Source: Anisodus tanguticus (lineage: Eukaryota > Streptophyta > Magnoliopsida > Solanales > Solanaceae). Taken from it: a stretch of 64,000 bases of DNA. The stretch covers positions 35,578,032-35,642,031 of the forward strand of contig CM067559.1 of the NCBI GenBank assembly GCA_034509755.1. Direction: 5' to 3'. Within the stretch, counting starts at the first letter, position 1; each line of letters begins with the position of its first letter. The notes under the pieces were generated by a model. The model searched no databases, was not told where the DNA came from, and saw only the letters and a list, made by a program, of their open reading frames with translations. Shown here piece after piece: positions 45,757-57,281 of this stretch. Made by a program: the position numbers and the translations under genes.

Positions 45757-46284
45757 TCATTTTTTTTGCGCGGATTCCTTACAAATGCATTGGTCTTTAA
45801 TTTTTTCCCCTACTAATCATTTAATGAAAATTTGTGAGTCAAAGTACCCTTATTGAGCGTTGGTCTACGAAATCAGAGATTCTGGGTTCAATCCCCAGCA
45901 GAGTCGATCAATTCACTATTTACCCAAAATAAATCGCAAGACATAAATTTTGTAGAAATTAAGTTATCCGGCATAAGTTGCGTAGTATCTAATTTGCCGA
46001 GCACTATATAACTTATACCAGATAAGGCATAAGTTCATTTTCTGTAGGAACTTAGTTATGCCTTGTAACTTATGTTATATTATGATGCGAAAATATAAAT
46101 TTATGTCGGCCAAATTAGATACTACACAAGTTATGCCAGATAACTTAATTCCTATAGAATTTAGATAATGGTAAGCCAAATTTTTCGATGTCAGGAGTAT
46201 TTTCAACCACTTTTTTGTTACTTAAAGCGCCGAAGGACAAAAATTAAAGACCAGTAATTTGAGGTGAAAAATTTAAACATCATC
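45757..46284. mobile_element. Fold-back MULE-type MITE 2, 9-bp TSD
   Basis: TSD TCTCAATTA (45748-45756) and TCTCAGTTA (46285-46293), one change. It is related to element 1: GCGCGGATTCCTTACAAATG, the TGGTCTTTAATTTTT box, CCCTTATTGAGCG and a TCTGGGTTCAATCCC word are shared. Its centre also has GGCATAAGTT-type inverted words. Confidence 0.75.
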
Positions 46285-47455
46285 TCTCAGTTACTACCCA
46301 ATTAAAGGAAAATTGGGCCACTATATAACAACTCGCTTTCCCTAAATGATTGGGCGAAGTACACATATACCAGCTTTTGAGGTTGCCATTTAACTTGTGC
46401 CAGATTTGTTATTTTTTTGCAAGTTTAACCACATCAAGACAGTCGCGTCTGAAGTGTGTTAAGCTTGGCAACTTCAGACATTCACGACTAAAAGTGTGGC
46501 CTTGTGAAGGACAAACACCAGATGTTTTCGCCTGATGTTTGGTATGACTTGCCAAGAAAAAGTGCGGACATTTCTGACTGAGGTGCGTGCAAAAGTTAGT
46601 AAAAATTTCAGTAATGTATGTCTGAGTTTTTCATGTATGCCTAAACTTCAGTCATACATGACGGAAGAACATGTGAAAATAGGCTAAATTTTCAGTCATG
46701 TGTATTTTTTGTCAATTTTTTTTTTCATGTATGTCCGCACCTCAGTCATACATGTAAAAATGGGCTGAAATTTCAGACATGTGCATCTGAATAAAAAATA
46801 ATAATTTGTTATCAAATTTTAACAATTAAACACACAATTCAACAACCAAATCTACTCTAGATAAGCTCAAATTTGAAACATAAGTTTCATCTATCATAAC
46901 AAAAAAATCTCAATCATCAATTTATCAAAACAAATAAATCAAACAATTCATTTAACACCCTTTTTTTCCCAAGTATTCCTGCACTTTAGTCATGCATACA
47001 TGACTGAACTACATGTAAAAATGAGTTATATTTTAAATATGTGCATATGAGAAAGAAGAAGCGAGAAGAATCCTTCACTAATGTCTGAAGTTATTTATTA
47101 ACTAGATATTCGTGTAAAATAAAAAAGTCAACCAGGTACTACTTAAACAGGGCGACCAAAATAGGGAGCCCCATAAAAAAAATAGTAAATGATTTGGTAG
47201 GCAGGATACTTTTAAAGGCAATCATGGGCTTTTACTTAGAAATGCAAAATTAAGATCCTAATAACCCGCTTTAACAGAAAAAACGAATTTTTAACAACAT
47301 ATATACAAATACGGCAAAAACATACAACTGACATATACAAAACATACAATTACATTGTTGTATATATCTGATAAAAATATACAAATAAAATATAAAAAAT
47401 ATATAACTATGTTGTTGTATGTATTTGTATGTCGTATGTATGTCACTCTATGTCC

Positions 47456-48421
47456 AGAGATACATTGGATATACAAATAACATACACCTTATATACATTC
47501 ACATCCAGCTATTCCAGCGACAGACCACCACTAGAAAAGTCACAATACCTTTATCAAAAACCACCATAACAATGCAAAAAATATCCCTATTAATTATAAT
47601 TAACCTTCCAATTTTGTATCTCTATATAAAATTCTCATTAATCATTTAAATGTGAGTCTCAGAATTGAAACGAAGCCTTCAGTCCTTCACCATATAAACA
47701 TGAATATTTTGTAAGCATTGAAGTTTGAATGTAGCATTGTTAATTAGTCTTCTACCAGCATCTTAAACCTTAGAAAACTGTCAATCATAAAGTGAAAACA
47801 AGAAAAAGAAGAGCATATATACACTCTACATTGGTAAATTTTGGAGGGATCGTATTCAAATACAAAGGTAGGTTATAAAGTGAAGAGTATCTTTACCTTT
47901 ACATAAATTGTCTTTAACCAAATGTAGGTTATATAACTTTACTTAACGGTCAGAAGTATATGAATTGTGCAGTTGCTCAAATTCAACTATCAACTTCCTT
48001 TCATATGAAATCAAACAATTATATATCTATAGCCGTTGAGATGAGCTTTTCAAATATCTCGATATATTGTCATATTTTTTTTCAATTTCTTCAACCTTTT
48101 CTTTTTTCGTCTTTTGTTGTTTTCAGTTGGAACTACCGGCACTGTGATAAAAAAAAAAGTAGTATTCATTTGCATGGAGAACTTAAATCCTTACAAGGAA
48201 AGCTACAATGAAAAATAAAATAAGAAATATAAATACAAAGTGGGGTTTTAAAGCGTTAGATATATGAACTTGAGAAATAAATACTATGATTATTTGTGGC
48301 CCAAATCGTAAATATCTTATTAAGTATCATATAAAATTAAACATGATACTACTCATGAGAAAGTACTATCACTAACAATAATAGCATCTCTAGACTGTAG
48401 TTGTATATAATTTAGTTCATT
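47456..48421. other. AT-rich intergenic DNA
   Basis: No gene recognised. The short frames at 47419 and 47960 look fortuitous. TATCTTATTAAGTATCATATAAA at about 48310 also occurs at about 30785, near the GST pseudogene. Confidence 0.5.
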
Positions 48422-48426
48422 TATAA

Positions 48427-49331
48427 TGTTGGGATACAATTGTTGTAGGGAACGGGAAGTAAATAACTATTAGAATAGTAAAAAGGATAAACAAACTATT
48501 ACAATAAAACTGCAAATTAAAACCTTACAAACTGCTTGTGTGATTTGCTGAGTCTAGTGATGACACTCTGTCTTTAAGACAAGATTGCCCCGTATATCTC
48601 CTTTTACGGTATTAAGCAATAGTCTCCCATGATACAACAACAACTTTAACAAGTGAGCAAAGGAAACTCAAGTGTTACTCTTAAAGAACTTTGAGTATAG
48701 TGACTTTTCTAGAGAGGAAGAAAATGAATCAGAAAATCTGGAGAATTATCTAAGTGTTGAGTGTAGTGTCTTTCAATTGAGCCAAAGGCCTCAATTTATA
48801 GTGTAAGTAGAAGACCCCTCAACTAGCCAACTAATGACCTTCAATAGCCATGTAATTGCACTTGATTGAGTGGTTACATTCAGCCAAATAATGGTTGATT
48901 TCATGTGGCAAGTAATGGAGAATGAATGCTCCAAAACCAGTCCAAACGTCAGATTTTTCCAACTTCTCGTCGTAGCATTCTTCCTCCGAAGCGCCGCGGC
49001 GCATCCTGGGAGGCGCCGCGGCTCCGACGGTGTGGTGTCGCGACCCTTCACGGCTCCGCGGCGATTTCCGACTCGTTTCATTTTACACTTTGTACACTTC
49101 TTCCTTCATTTACTAACGTGGAATACTTTGTCATTTGGCCAATAACCGTCCATAATTCTATGTCTCAAAGGTATTACATACGTACCAATATCTCTTTCAC
49201 TAATGAAATTTGCGATACTTGGCACTACGTGTGCACGTGTGTGGAAACGATGTTTCCGACGTGCGGACCCAATAGTTCGAGCCATAAATTAATGGGATAT
49301 ACTTATTTTCACATTTAGTAAATTTCCAACA
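48427..49331 (-). repeat. C2 3' LTR (905 bp)
   Basis: Its plus-strand ends are TGTTGGGATA and TTTCCAACA. It is 34 bp shorter than the other LTR; the difference lies at about 48990-49010 in a GC-rich stretch. Confidence 0.92.
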
Positions 49332-49959
49332 ATCCCCTCTTGAAAGATATTTTAGCGCACACACATGGTGCCTTTTCTAGCAATCTTTCAGCGGACCGAT
49401 ATTTCATCTGGATAGGTAGCATACGCTTTGAACCTTCCATAGTTGAATACCATCAGACTTACTTACTGCGCGGTGAACGTGATGTCTTGAATCGTCAGTG
49501 TTTAGTGTAAGCTAAGCCAACGGTACCAACACAACACCTTCCTCTACTCAGTTCTTCGTAATATTTTGTCCGTTGTAGCCGTGGACACTTCTTGAATTCT
49601 TAAGTGCGTTCATTTGAGGCGGCATATCCTCGCACTTAAATAGGTGGTCTCCTACAAGGTATCCTGTTATACCCCACTTTACAAGTGTTAGGAACCATTA
49701 AAATTTTCCCCAAACCTAACCTCAACCGGTGAGGATCATTAAAGGTTTTGAAAACTTAACCTTCACCCACACTGCAGATAGCACTTATAGTCTATCGCGG
49801 GAACGACTTTGGATTTGGTGTTTCTCTACAGAAATTACTATCTGAAGTGCTCATGCTTCCACCGAAGCGATCAACTGAACCTTTACAACTTAGTTTTCCC
49901 ATTGAACCTAATTCCTGGGATCTCCAGTCAGTAAGGTTGGGTTGCCACCGTATTGGTCC

Positions 49960-50618
49960 TTATACTTTGGGTTTTAGGCCCATTCCCCTAGACAGACAGA
50001 ACATCTGATCCTTGGGTAAGCCCTTTGTCAGTGGGTCCACTATGTTATCCTTTGATTTTATGTAATAAATTGATATTATATCCGTGGTGATCAGCTGCCT
50101 AACGGTCTTATGTCTCCGTCGAATATGACGAGACTTGCTATTGTACATAGAATTTTGTGCCTTCCTAGAGCCGATTGGCTATCGCAATAGATCATTACAG
50201 AAGGTACGGGTTTGTTCCAACAAGGAACATCCTCTAAGAAGTCATGAAGCCACTCAGCTTCTTCTCCTGCTTTGTCTAAAGCGATAAACTCTGATTCCAT
50301 CGTGGATCGGGCGATGCAAGTTTGCTTAGAGGATTTTCAAGACACAGCCCCACCACCAATTGTAAATACATACCCACTGGTGTACTTGGCGTTCTCTATA
50401 TCAGATATCCAGTTTGCATCACTGTACCCCTCTAGTACAACTGGATATCTCGAATAATGTAACCCGTAAGTTAGCGTGTATTTTAGATATTGAAGTACCT
50501 GATTCAACGCCTTCCAGTGATCGTCACTCGGATTATGGGTAAACCTAGCCAACTTGTTGACTGCATAAGCAATATTAGGTCGGGTGTAGTTTGTTATGTA
50601 CATCAAACTACCGATCAC
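49960..50618 (-). pseudogene. C2 RNase H
   Basis: Minus strand: MIGSLMYITNYTRPNIAYAV (from 50618), GYSDANWISDIENAKYTSGYVF, ESEFIALDKAGEEAEWL, IYCDSQSALG and, after a frame change near 50160, RRRHKTVRQLI...ISIYYIKSKDNIVDPLTKGL. These are the copia RNase H motifs; the usual W before the AxxK segment and the SSxEAEY box are partly degraded. A stop ends the polyprotein at about 49960. Confidence 0.85.
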
Positions 50619-50619
50619 C

Positions 50620-51946
50620 TGTGCAAATTACTCCTGGCATATGGGTGCACCACGATTTTTATCAAGCTTTTGATTTCTATCCATTGGTGACTTTATAGGC
50701 GAACTGTCTAACATCTTAAACTTTCTCAAAACATCCTCGATGTAGTGAGACTGAGTTAAGACCGTCCGTCCAACGTCTTAGAGATTTTTATTCCCTAAGA
50801 TGACATCTGCGATACTCATATCCTTCATGTCGAAGCATTGTTTCAACATGTTCTTAGTCTCTAGAATTATGCTAGGACTGCTCCATGTGATCAACATGTC
50901 GTCTACATACATGCATATCATAACAAACGAGTCAGAGTTACCTTTCATGTAGACATATTTGTCACACTCATTAATGGCGAAACCCTTCGATAGTAGAGTA
51001 CTATCAAATTTTTCGTGTCATTGCTTCGGGACTTGTTTCAACCCGTATAGAGATTTGACAAGCCGACAGACTTTCTTCTCTTGCCCTTGAACCACATACC
51101 CCTCGGGTTAGTCCATATAAATTTCTTCTTCCAAATCACCATTTAGGAAGGCTATTTTTACATTCATTTGATGTATCTCAAGTTCACGCAACGCTGCGAT
51201 AGCCCTTGACTACCAACCTGGCCTTGTCAAGACCGGAGAGTACGTGTCAAAGTAGTTAAGACCTTCTTTCTGCCGATAGCCCTTGACTACCAACCTGGCC
51301 TTGTACTTATCTATAGACCCATCTGCATTATACTTCCATTTTAGTATCCACTTACAACCCAACAATTTATTTCCCGGAGGAAGATCAACCAACTCCCAAG
51401 GTGGTTATGCAGAATGGAGCCTATTTCACTCTCAATAGCTTCTTTCCAGAGCGGTGCCTCTGGAGTTTACAATGCTTCAACAATTGTCCTTGGTTCATCA
51501 TCAACCATATAAGCTACAAAGTCAGGATCGAAGGATTTATCCTTCCTGACCCTTTTACTTCGCCTTAGTTCCATCTCTGGAGTCTCCAAGTTCTGAGAAT
51601 CTAGAACACTAGATTCCGGATATTCAGCCACCTTGAGATCCACTAGATCTGAACCATCTAGATCCAGGCCGTCAACGAATCCCGGTTCCTGAGAGCTTTG
51701 TTCATAACTCCGTTTGTGAGAGGTTATGTCTTTTTCCTTTCTAGGAAAGGTATCTTCAAAGAATTGTGCATTCATTGATTCCATGATTGTACCCCCGTGG
51801 ATATCTGGAATATCTGACTTATGCACTAAGAAGCGATAAGCACTACTGTTATTTGCATATCCGGTGAATATGCAATCTACAATCTTAGGCCCAATCTTGA
51901 CCTGCTTTGGCTTGGGTACTTCGACCTTTGCCAGATAACCCCACAC
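50620..51946 (-). pseudogene. C2 integrase tail and reverse transcriptase
   Basis: From 51946 the frame covers the integrase C-terminal part (GPKIVDCIFTGYANNSSAYRF) and the linker (LRRSKRVRKDKSFDPDFVAYM). RT begins at about 51390 (PPGNKLLGCKWILKWKYNADGSIDKYKARLVVKGY). The sense breaks at about 51235, where a 31-bp copy of nearby sequence was inserted (see findings), then resumes with ALRELEIHQMNVKIAFLNGDL, KSLYGLKQ (51040) and the intact catalytic box YVDDML at about 50905. Confidence 0.85.
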
Positions 51947-51979
51947 CTTTAAATATTTATAGGTGGGTTTCTTTCCCTT

Positions 51980-52883
51980 TCATGATTCATATAGAGTTTT
52001 GTCCTTACCCTTATGTGGGACTCTGTTAAGAATCATATTAGCGGTAAGGACAACTTCTCCCCACATATTTTGGGGAAGACCGGAATTGATGAGCAAGGCA
52101 TTCATCATTTCCTTCAATGTGCAGTTCTTACATTCCACCACACCGTTCGATTGTGGTGAGTATGGAGCCGTCGTTTGATGAACAATGCCTTCTTGGGCAT
52201 AATATTCCTCAAATGGCACTACATATTCTCCCAATCTATCGCTATGAATGGATTTAATCTGCATGCTTAGTTGGTTCTCAACTTCTGCTTTGTAACGTCG
52301 GAACGCTTCAAAGGCTTCATCCTTACTTTTTAGCAAGTAGAGATAATAATACCTTGTGCTATCATCAATGAATGTCACAAAGTACTTGTTCCCCCCTCTA
52401 GTTTGTGCAAACTTCAAATCACATATATCTGTGTGAATAAGTTCTAGAGAAGCGGTATTCCTTTTGACGGATCGAAAATGAAGCTTTGTGAGTTTTGCCT
52501 CTACGCAACACCTCACACTTATGTTGAGGGTTTACGTCGATAGACGGCAACAACTCCAACTTTACCAACCTTTGGATGGACTTGTTGTTGACATGTCCTA
52601 ATCTATGATGCCATAAATTAGAGGACTCAAGCAAGTAAGATGAAGAGGCTTCAATATTATTGCTTTTACGTAATACATATATGGTGTTCACTTTGAAGAG
52701 GCCTTCACAGACGAATCCTCTTCCCACAAACGTTTCATTCTTAGTGACTACAAGTTTATTGGACTCAAACACTAGCCTAAAACCAGCATTAATCAATAAA
52801 GGACCTGAAATTAAATTTCTTCTAATATCAGGAACATGCATCACTTCCTTCAGAGTGAGCTCCTTTCCAGAAGTCATCTTCAT
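51980..52883 (-). pseudogene. C2 integrase
   Basis: The pre-integrase zinc region (LWHHRLGHVNNKSIQRL...CEV) lies near 52530-52600. After a frame change the core has the first Asp in LIHTDICDLK (about 52440), SIHSDRLGEY with the second Asp (normally SDRGGEY, about 52235), and NGVVECKNCTLKEMM near 52130, where the catalytic Glu is kept but RKNR has become CKNC. The ORF ends at 51980. Confidence 0.85.
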
Positions 52884-54107
52884 GACTACATTTCCTACCC
52901 AGTACGTCAGAGGAAGCGTTGTTTCCCATGAACAACTTCTTGTTTATGACCGGTGTATAAGTGGAGAAGGCATCTCTGTTGGAACAGATGTGTCTTGTAG
53001 CACCTGTGTCCATCCATCATTGCATAGGATTCTCAACCAGGTTTGCTTCTAGCACCACTACTGAGAACTCCTCAATCATGTCGTCCAGAAACTGATCCTT
53101 GACAACGTTAACCTGAGCCTTGCCCTTAGCCTTGGCCTTCTCTTGTTGCTCGGTCTTGAGCTTACGACAATCCTTGATCATGTGACCAGGTTTTCCACAG
53201 CGGTGACAGTTTCCTTTGAACTTCTCCGCTGCTTGGGTCTTGCCATGTTTCTGGAACTTGTGTTTTTTACTTAGGTTCCCTTTGGCCTCAGCCAGATTTA
53301 CCTTTGCCTCAGCGGGTTGTTTACTCCTAGGCAATGCCTTCTTATTATCTTCCTGAATTTGGAGTTTGATAATAAGTTCTTCAAAGGTCATCTCCTTTGT
53401 CTTGAGCTTTAAGTAGCTCATAAACTCATTCCACGAATGAGGTAACTTTTCAATCAGTGATGCAACCAAAAACTGCTCGTTTGGCTTCATACCTTCCAAA
53501 TCCATGTGATGTAAAATCATTTGGAATTCCTGGACTTGGGACATCACTGTCTTACTATCCACCATTTGAAATTTCAGAAATTCCCCAACGATGAATTTCT
53601 TAGTACCTGCATCTTGTGCGTTGTACTTCTTTTGTAGCTTCTCCCACAACCCTTTGGCAGTGCCAACAGTGCAATACACCGTGTAGAGAGGGTCTGACAA
53701 GCAGTTCAATAAGTAATTCTTACACATGAAATCACTATGACTCCATGCATCAAGAACCATCTTCATGCCATTAATGACATGGATACCTAGGCCCCCTTCA
53801 CCCGTTTCAGAAGGCGAAGGGTCCATTTCATCTCCAGCTTGTGGAGGATCTTCTGTTAGGAAATGTGACATTCCCATAACAGTCAGATAGAAGAGCATCT
53901 TTTGAGGTTTGACCCTATGAACTTTTAAGGGCGTTCATGGTGAAATTCAGCGGGTGGAGGAGCGACAACATTTCCTTGAGCGGCAGCAAAGGCGTTAGAT
54001 GAGCCTTGAGCAACCGGAAAGGCAATAGGAGTTCCTTGAGCAGTGGGGAAGGCATAGGGATTGCCTTGAGCAGCAGAATCAGAAGCAGTTTGATTTATAC
54101 TGGTCAT
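52828..54107 (-). pseudogene. C2 gag and protease
   Basis: ATG at 54107. The first about 50 codons hold four AQGxxxAF repeats, then a frame change near 53925. The main gag runs 53898-53017: KMVLDAWSHSDFMCKNYLLNCLSD, VASLIEKLPHSWNEFMSYL, and an intact CCHC knuckle CHRCGKPGHMIKDC (about 53165-53205). A stop after NPMQ at 53017 precedes the protease MDTGATRHICSNRDAF (53013 down), in which the DTGA active site is intact. Confidence 0.87.
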
Positions 54108-54149
54108 CTTTCTAACTTAGTTACTTACAACAAAATCTTGTCTTAAAAT

Positions 54150-55088
54150 TGTTGGGATACAATTGTTGTAGGGAACGGGAAGAAAATAACTATTACAATA
54201 GTAGAAAGGATAAACAAACTATTACAATAAAATTGGAAATCAAAACCTTACAAACTGCTTGTGTGATTTGCTGAGTCGAGTGATGACACTCTGTCTTTAA
54301 GACAAGATTGTCCCGTATATCTCCTTTTACGGTATTGAGCAATAGTCTCCCAAGATACAACAACAACTTTAACAAGTGAGCAAAGGAAACTCAAGTGTTA
54401 CTCTTGAAGAACTTTGAGTATAGTGACTTTGCTAGAGATGAAGAATATGAAATCAGAAAATCTGGAGAACTCTCTAAGTGTTGAGTGTAATGTCTTTCAA
54501 TTGAGCCAAAGGCCTCAATTTATAGTGTAAGTAGAAGACCCCTCAACTAGCCAACTAATGGCCTTCAATAGCCATGTAATTGCACTTCATTGAGGGGTTA
54601 CATTCAGCCAAATAATTGCTGAATTCATGTGGCAAGTAATGGAGAATCAATGCTCCAAAATCAGCCCAAACGTCAGATTTTTCCAACTTCTCGTTGCAGC
54701 ATTCTACCTCTAAAGCGTCGCGGCGCCAATAGCTGACCAGCCATTTTGCGCCGCGGTGCAGCCTGGGAGGCGTCGCGGCTCCGACAGTGTAGCGCTCGGC
54801 CCTTCACAGCTCCGAGGCGATTTCTGACTCGTTTCATTTTACACTTTGTACACTTCTTCCTTTATTTACCAACGTGGAATACTTTATCATTTGGCCAATA
54901 ACCGTCCATAATTCTATATCTCAAACGTATTACATACGTACCAATATCTCTTTCACTAATGAAATTTGCGATACTTGGCACTACGTGTGCACGTGTGTGA
55001 AAATGACGTTTCCGACGTGCGGGCCCAATAGTTCGAGTCATAAATTAGTGGGATATACTTATTTCCACATTTTAGTAAATTTCCAACA
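54150..55088 (-). repeat. C2 5' LTR (939 bp)
   Basis: Near-identical to the other LTR apart from scattered changes and 34 extra bases at about 54715-54765 (GCCAATAGCTGACCAGCCAT region). Confidence 0.92.
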
Positions 55089-55127
55089 TATAATGGTATC
55101 TCTAGCTCTATAAAATTTGTAGGGATT

Positions 55128-56732
55128 TGTTAGGTTCGTAAACAAGTAGTAAGCACAACGAAAGTTTAAATTTTCTTACCCAACAACAATTCTGGCATGG
55201 CTTATGCGATAATCATGTTGTATGTTCAAAACATGATAAAACAAAACTTACAGGTATTTGTACGTGGGATTCAACACTAAGGTATCCACGCGATTTATTT
55301 CCTCGATTGCAAGATCTAACTCCGGTGTATTTCCTACTCAAGAAAGCTAGGAAATCTTGCTTTAGGAACTGAGAAGTTATTGTCTATCTACTTATAATTA
55401 TGAGGTATGTGTTGTATATATGAGAGTTCAGGACAAAACCTAAACAAATATAAAACAGGAAAACCTGGGCCCATGTTAATGTTCAGTGGACCAGCTGGTC
55501 CACTTCACACGCCCAAAGTGGACGTCCAAGCTCCCATTTTGGGCCAGTAATTTCTGGTCCAATTGCTTCCCTGTATTTGTTCGAGTATCCATATAATATA
55601 TTCAACTCATTTAATTAAATCTGAAATTCAATTCAACTTAATTAAATAATTTCTATCAAATAGAAATATTCTATAATTATTATAAATTAAATATCTCGAT
55701 TCTCAATCGAATATTTAATACTTTCTCAATACACTCTTAGATCGAAGAAACAATCGCATATAGTGTGACCCTATAGGCTTTCACATATCGACATTAATCT
55801 AATTAAGGTCCATACGAAACTCCTAGACTGCGTCGTATGACGAACTCAATATGTGAAGTGCGTTTACATGAATCCAACAAACTTAACCTTTATGCGGAAC
55901 TATAAATTCCTTTCATTCGCGACACACTCGATTAAGCTTAGGATTTGCCAAGTGTCTATCCAAATGACTTAATCTTTTATCTCACATTTATTAGTTGACA
56001 ACTAGACCATATTCTAAATATATCTCTTGCACTGGACAATGACTTTAGTCAACCTAATAACATTGAGAAGTTGAGTGCTCTCTCGAATTTCTAATCGAGG
56101 AATGAATCTTATTATTGGCTTAACTACTACCTTGATTTACATCCTGATGCACCCAATACAAGCCGTATCTTATCCAGAGGAGTTAAGCTTAGAACTTGGT
56201 CAAAGTACATCATTTTGTAAACAAGATGCGTATTGACCTCAAGTCAAATGACCTTTATATTTCACACGCCGATAACACTATAGACATATATAACAAATAG
56301 TTTATTGGCAGGATATACCAATACTTCTCCAATGTATCCATGTGTCTATCATGAGTAACCATTACTCGTAGCTGTGAGACATACTACATTCTCCAAGAAT
56401 GTGATGCAGACCACATGTCGACTTATAGCATATCATCGATATCTCATTCTCGATGATCATTAGTCGAGGCTATTTTGAGAGTTACGTTCTATCATTAATA
56501 TCTCACTCTATTAATGACAACGTAAGCTCAAGGGATACACATATATGAATAATTGCAAACAATCAAACAATAATTCAATAATTGCAAGTGCCATAAATAT
56601 TAATCTCATTAATAATATAAATGTGTTCAAGTACATTTTTGTTCCTAATTCAAAATTAACTTCCTTTTCCAAGCTCTATATATTTAATTACGATCCAAAT
56701 TTTAGATTCTTTTTGTTTTTACAAGTTTTCCA
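55128..56732 (-). mobile_element. Candidate isolated LTR
   Basis: The plus strand begins TGTTAGGTTCG and a possible end is AAGTTTTCCA at 56732, giving TGGAAAACTT...CGAACCTAACA on the minus strand with TG/CA ends. The block has no ORFs and looks like a copia-type LTR, but I found no TSD (GGATT left, CTAAG right). No sequence partner exists in the window. Tentative. Confidence 0.35.
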
Positions 56733-57272
56733 CTAAGGTGAAAAGGTTCTAACCATTCTATTAGAGAGTATTACCTTTTCCTGTAGTTGATTGCTGTTCT
56801 GGCCTATTTACCATTTTCTATCTATAGTTGTTATCTTATTTATTATTGTGTCAAAAGATAAGCACTGATTTTTTAAAATAAAATAGAATAAGACAATTAA
56901 AAATTAAATAAAAACTACTAAAAAATAGGAAATAACAACGGATAAATTTTGCAAAATTTGTCGTTAATCCTATTTAACAACAAATTAGCGTTAATTATAA
57001 AGAGGATTTGTTAGCTGCAAGAAATTTAGTCATACTTATTCCAATTTATTTATTTTTTAGTGAAAAAAATTATCAACATAGCTGTTGCTTTTCTAAAAAT
57101 GTCCTATCGACAGGTGCTATTCATTTTCTGCAGGTCAAAGATTAATCGAGCTAAAGGACATAACCTCGTCAACTTTCTCGATTGATATTGTTGAAACTAA
57201 AATAAAATTATGTATTTCTACTAAATTTACAAATTAACACATTATCGTAATTCGTAAGTGAATATTAGATGT
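56733..57272. other. AT-rich intergenic DNA
   Basis: Nothing recognisable in about 540 bases. Confidence 0.5.
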
Positions 57273-57281
57273 TTTAATTAA

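Larger units (their letters stand above)
44621..47455 (+). repeat. Tandem duplication, copy 2 (interrupted)
   Basis: Parallels copy 1. The interval 44741-44873 has no counterpart in copy 1. Two fold-back elements (44874-45731 and 45757-46284) split it. The rest, 46294-47455, aligns to 38640-39041 and then 43892-44620. The junction between copies falls in a GTCACTTTCTGTCTAG-like sequence at about 44620, echoed by GTCACTCTATGTCCAG at 47441-47456. Confidence 0.8.
48427..55088 (-). mobile_element. Ty1/copia retrotransposon C2, full length but dead
   Basis: LTRs at 48427-49331 and 54150-55088, with a perfect TSD TATAA at 48422-48426 and 55089-55093. Transcription would run leftwards: gag (54107 down), protease, integrase, RT, RNase H (to about 49960), then the polypurine tract (CAAGAGGGGAT on the minus strand, at about 49332-49342). 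The sequence after the 5' LTR (ATTTTAAGACAAGATTTTG on the minus strand) does not match the initiator tRNA-Met site. The LTRs differ at about 6% of the first 210 aligned positions by eye. Confidence 0.93.

Noticed and set aside
45880..45910. GGTTCAATCCCCAGCAGAG, resembling the T-arm of a tRNA
   Set aside because: No acceptor stem, D arm or anticodon arm can be built around it. It lies inside a fold-back element, and its counterpart is found in the sibling element.
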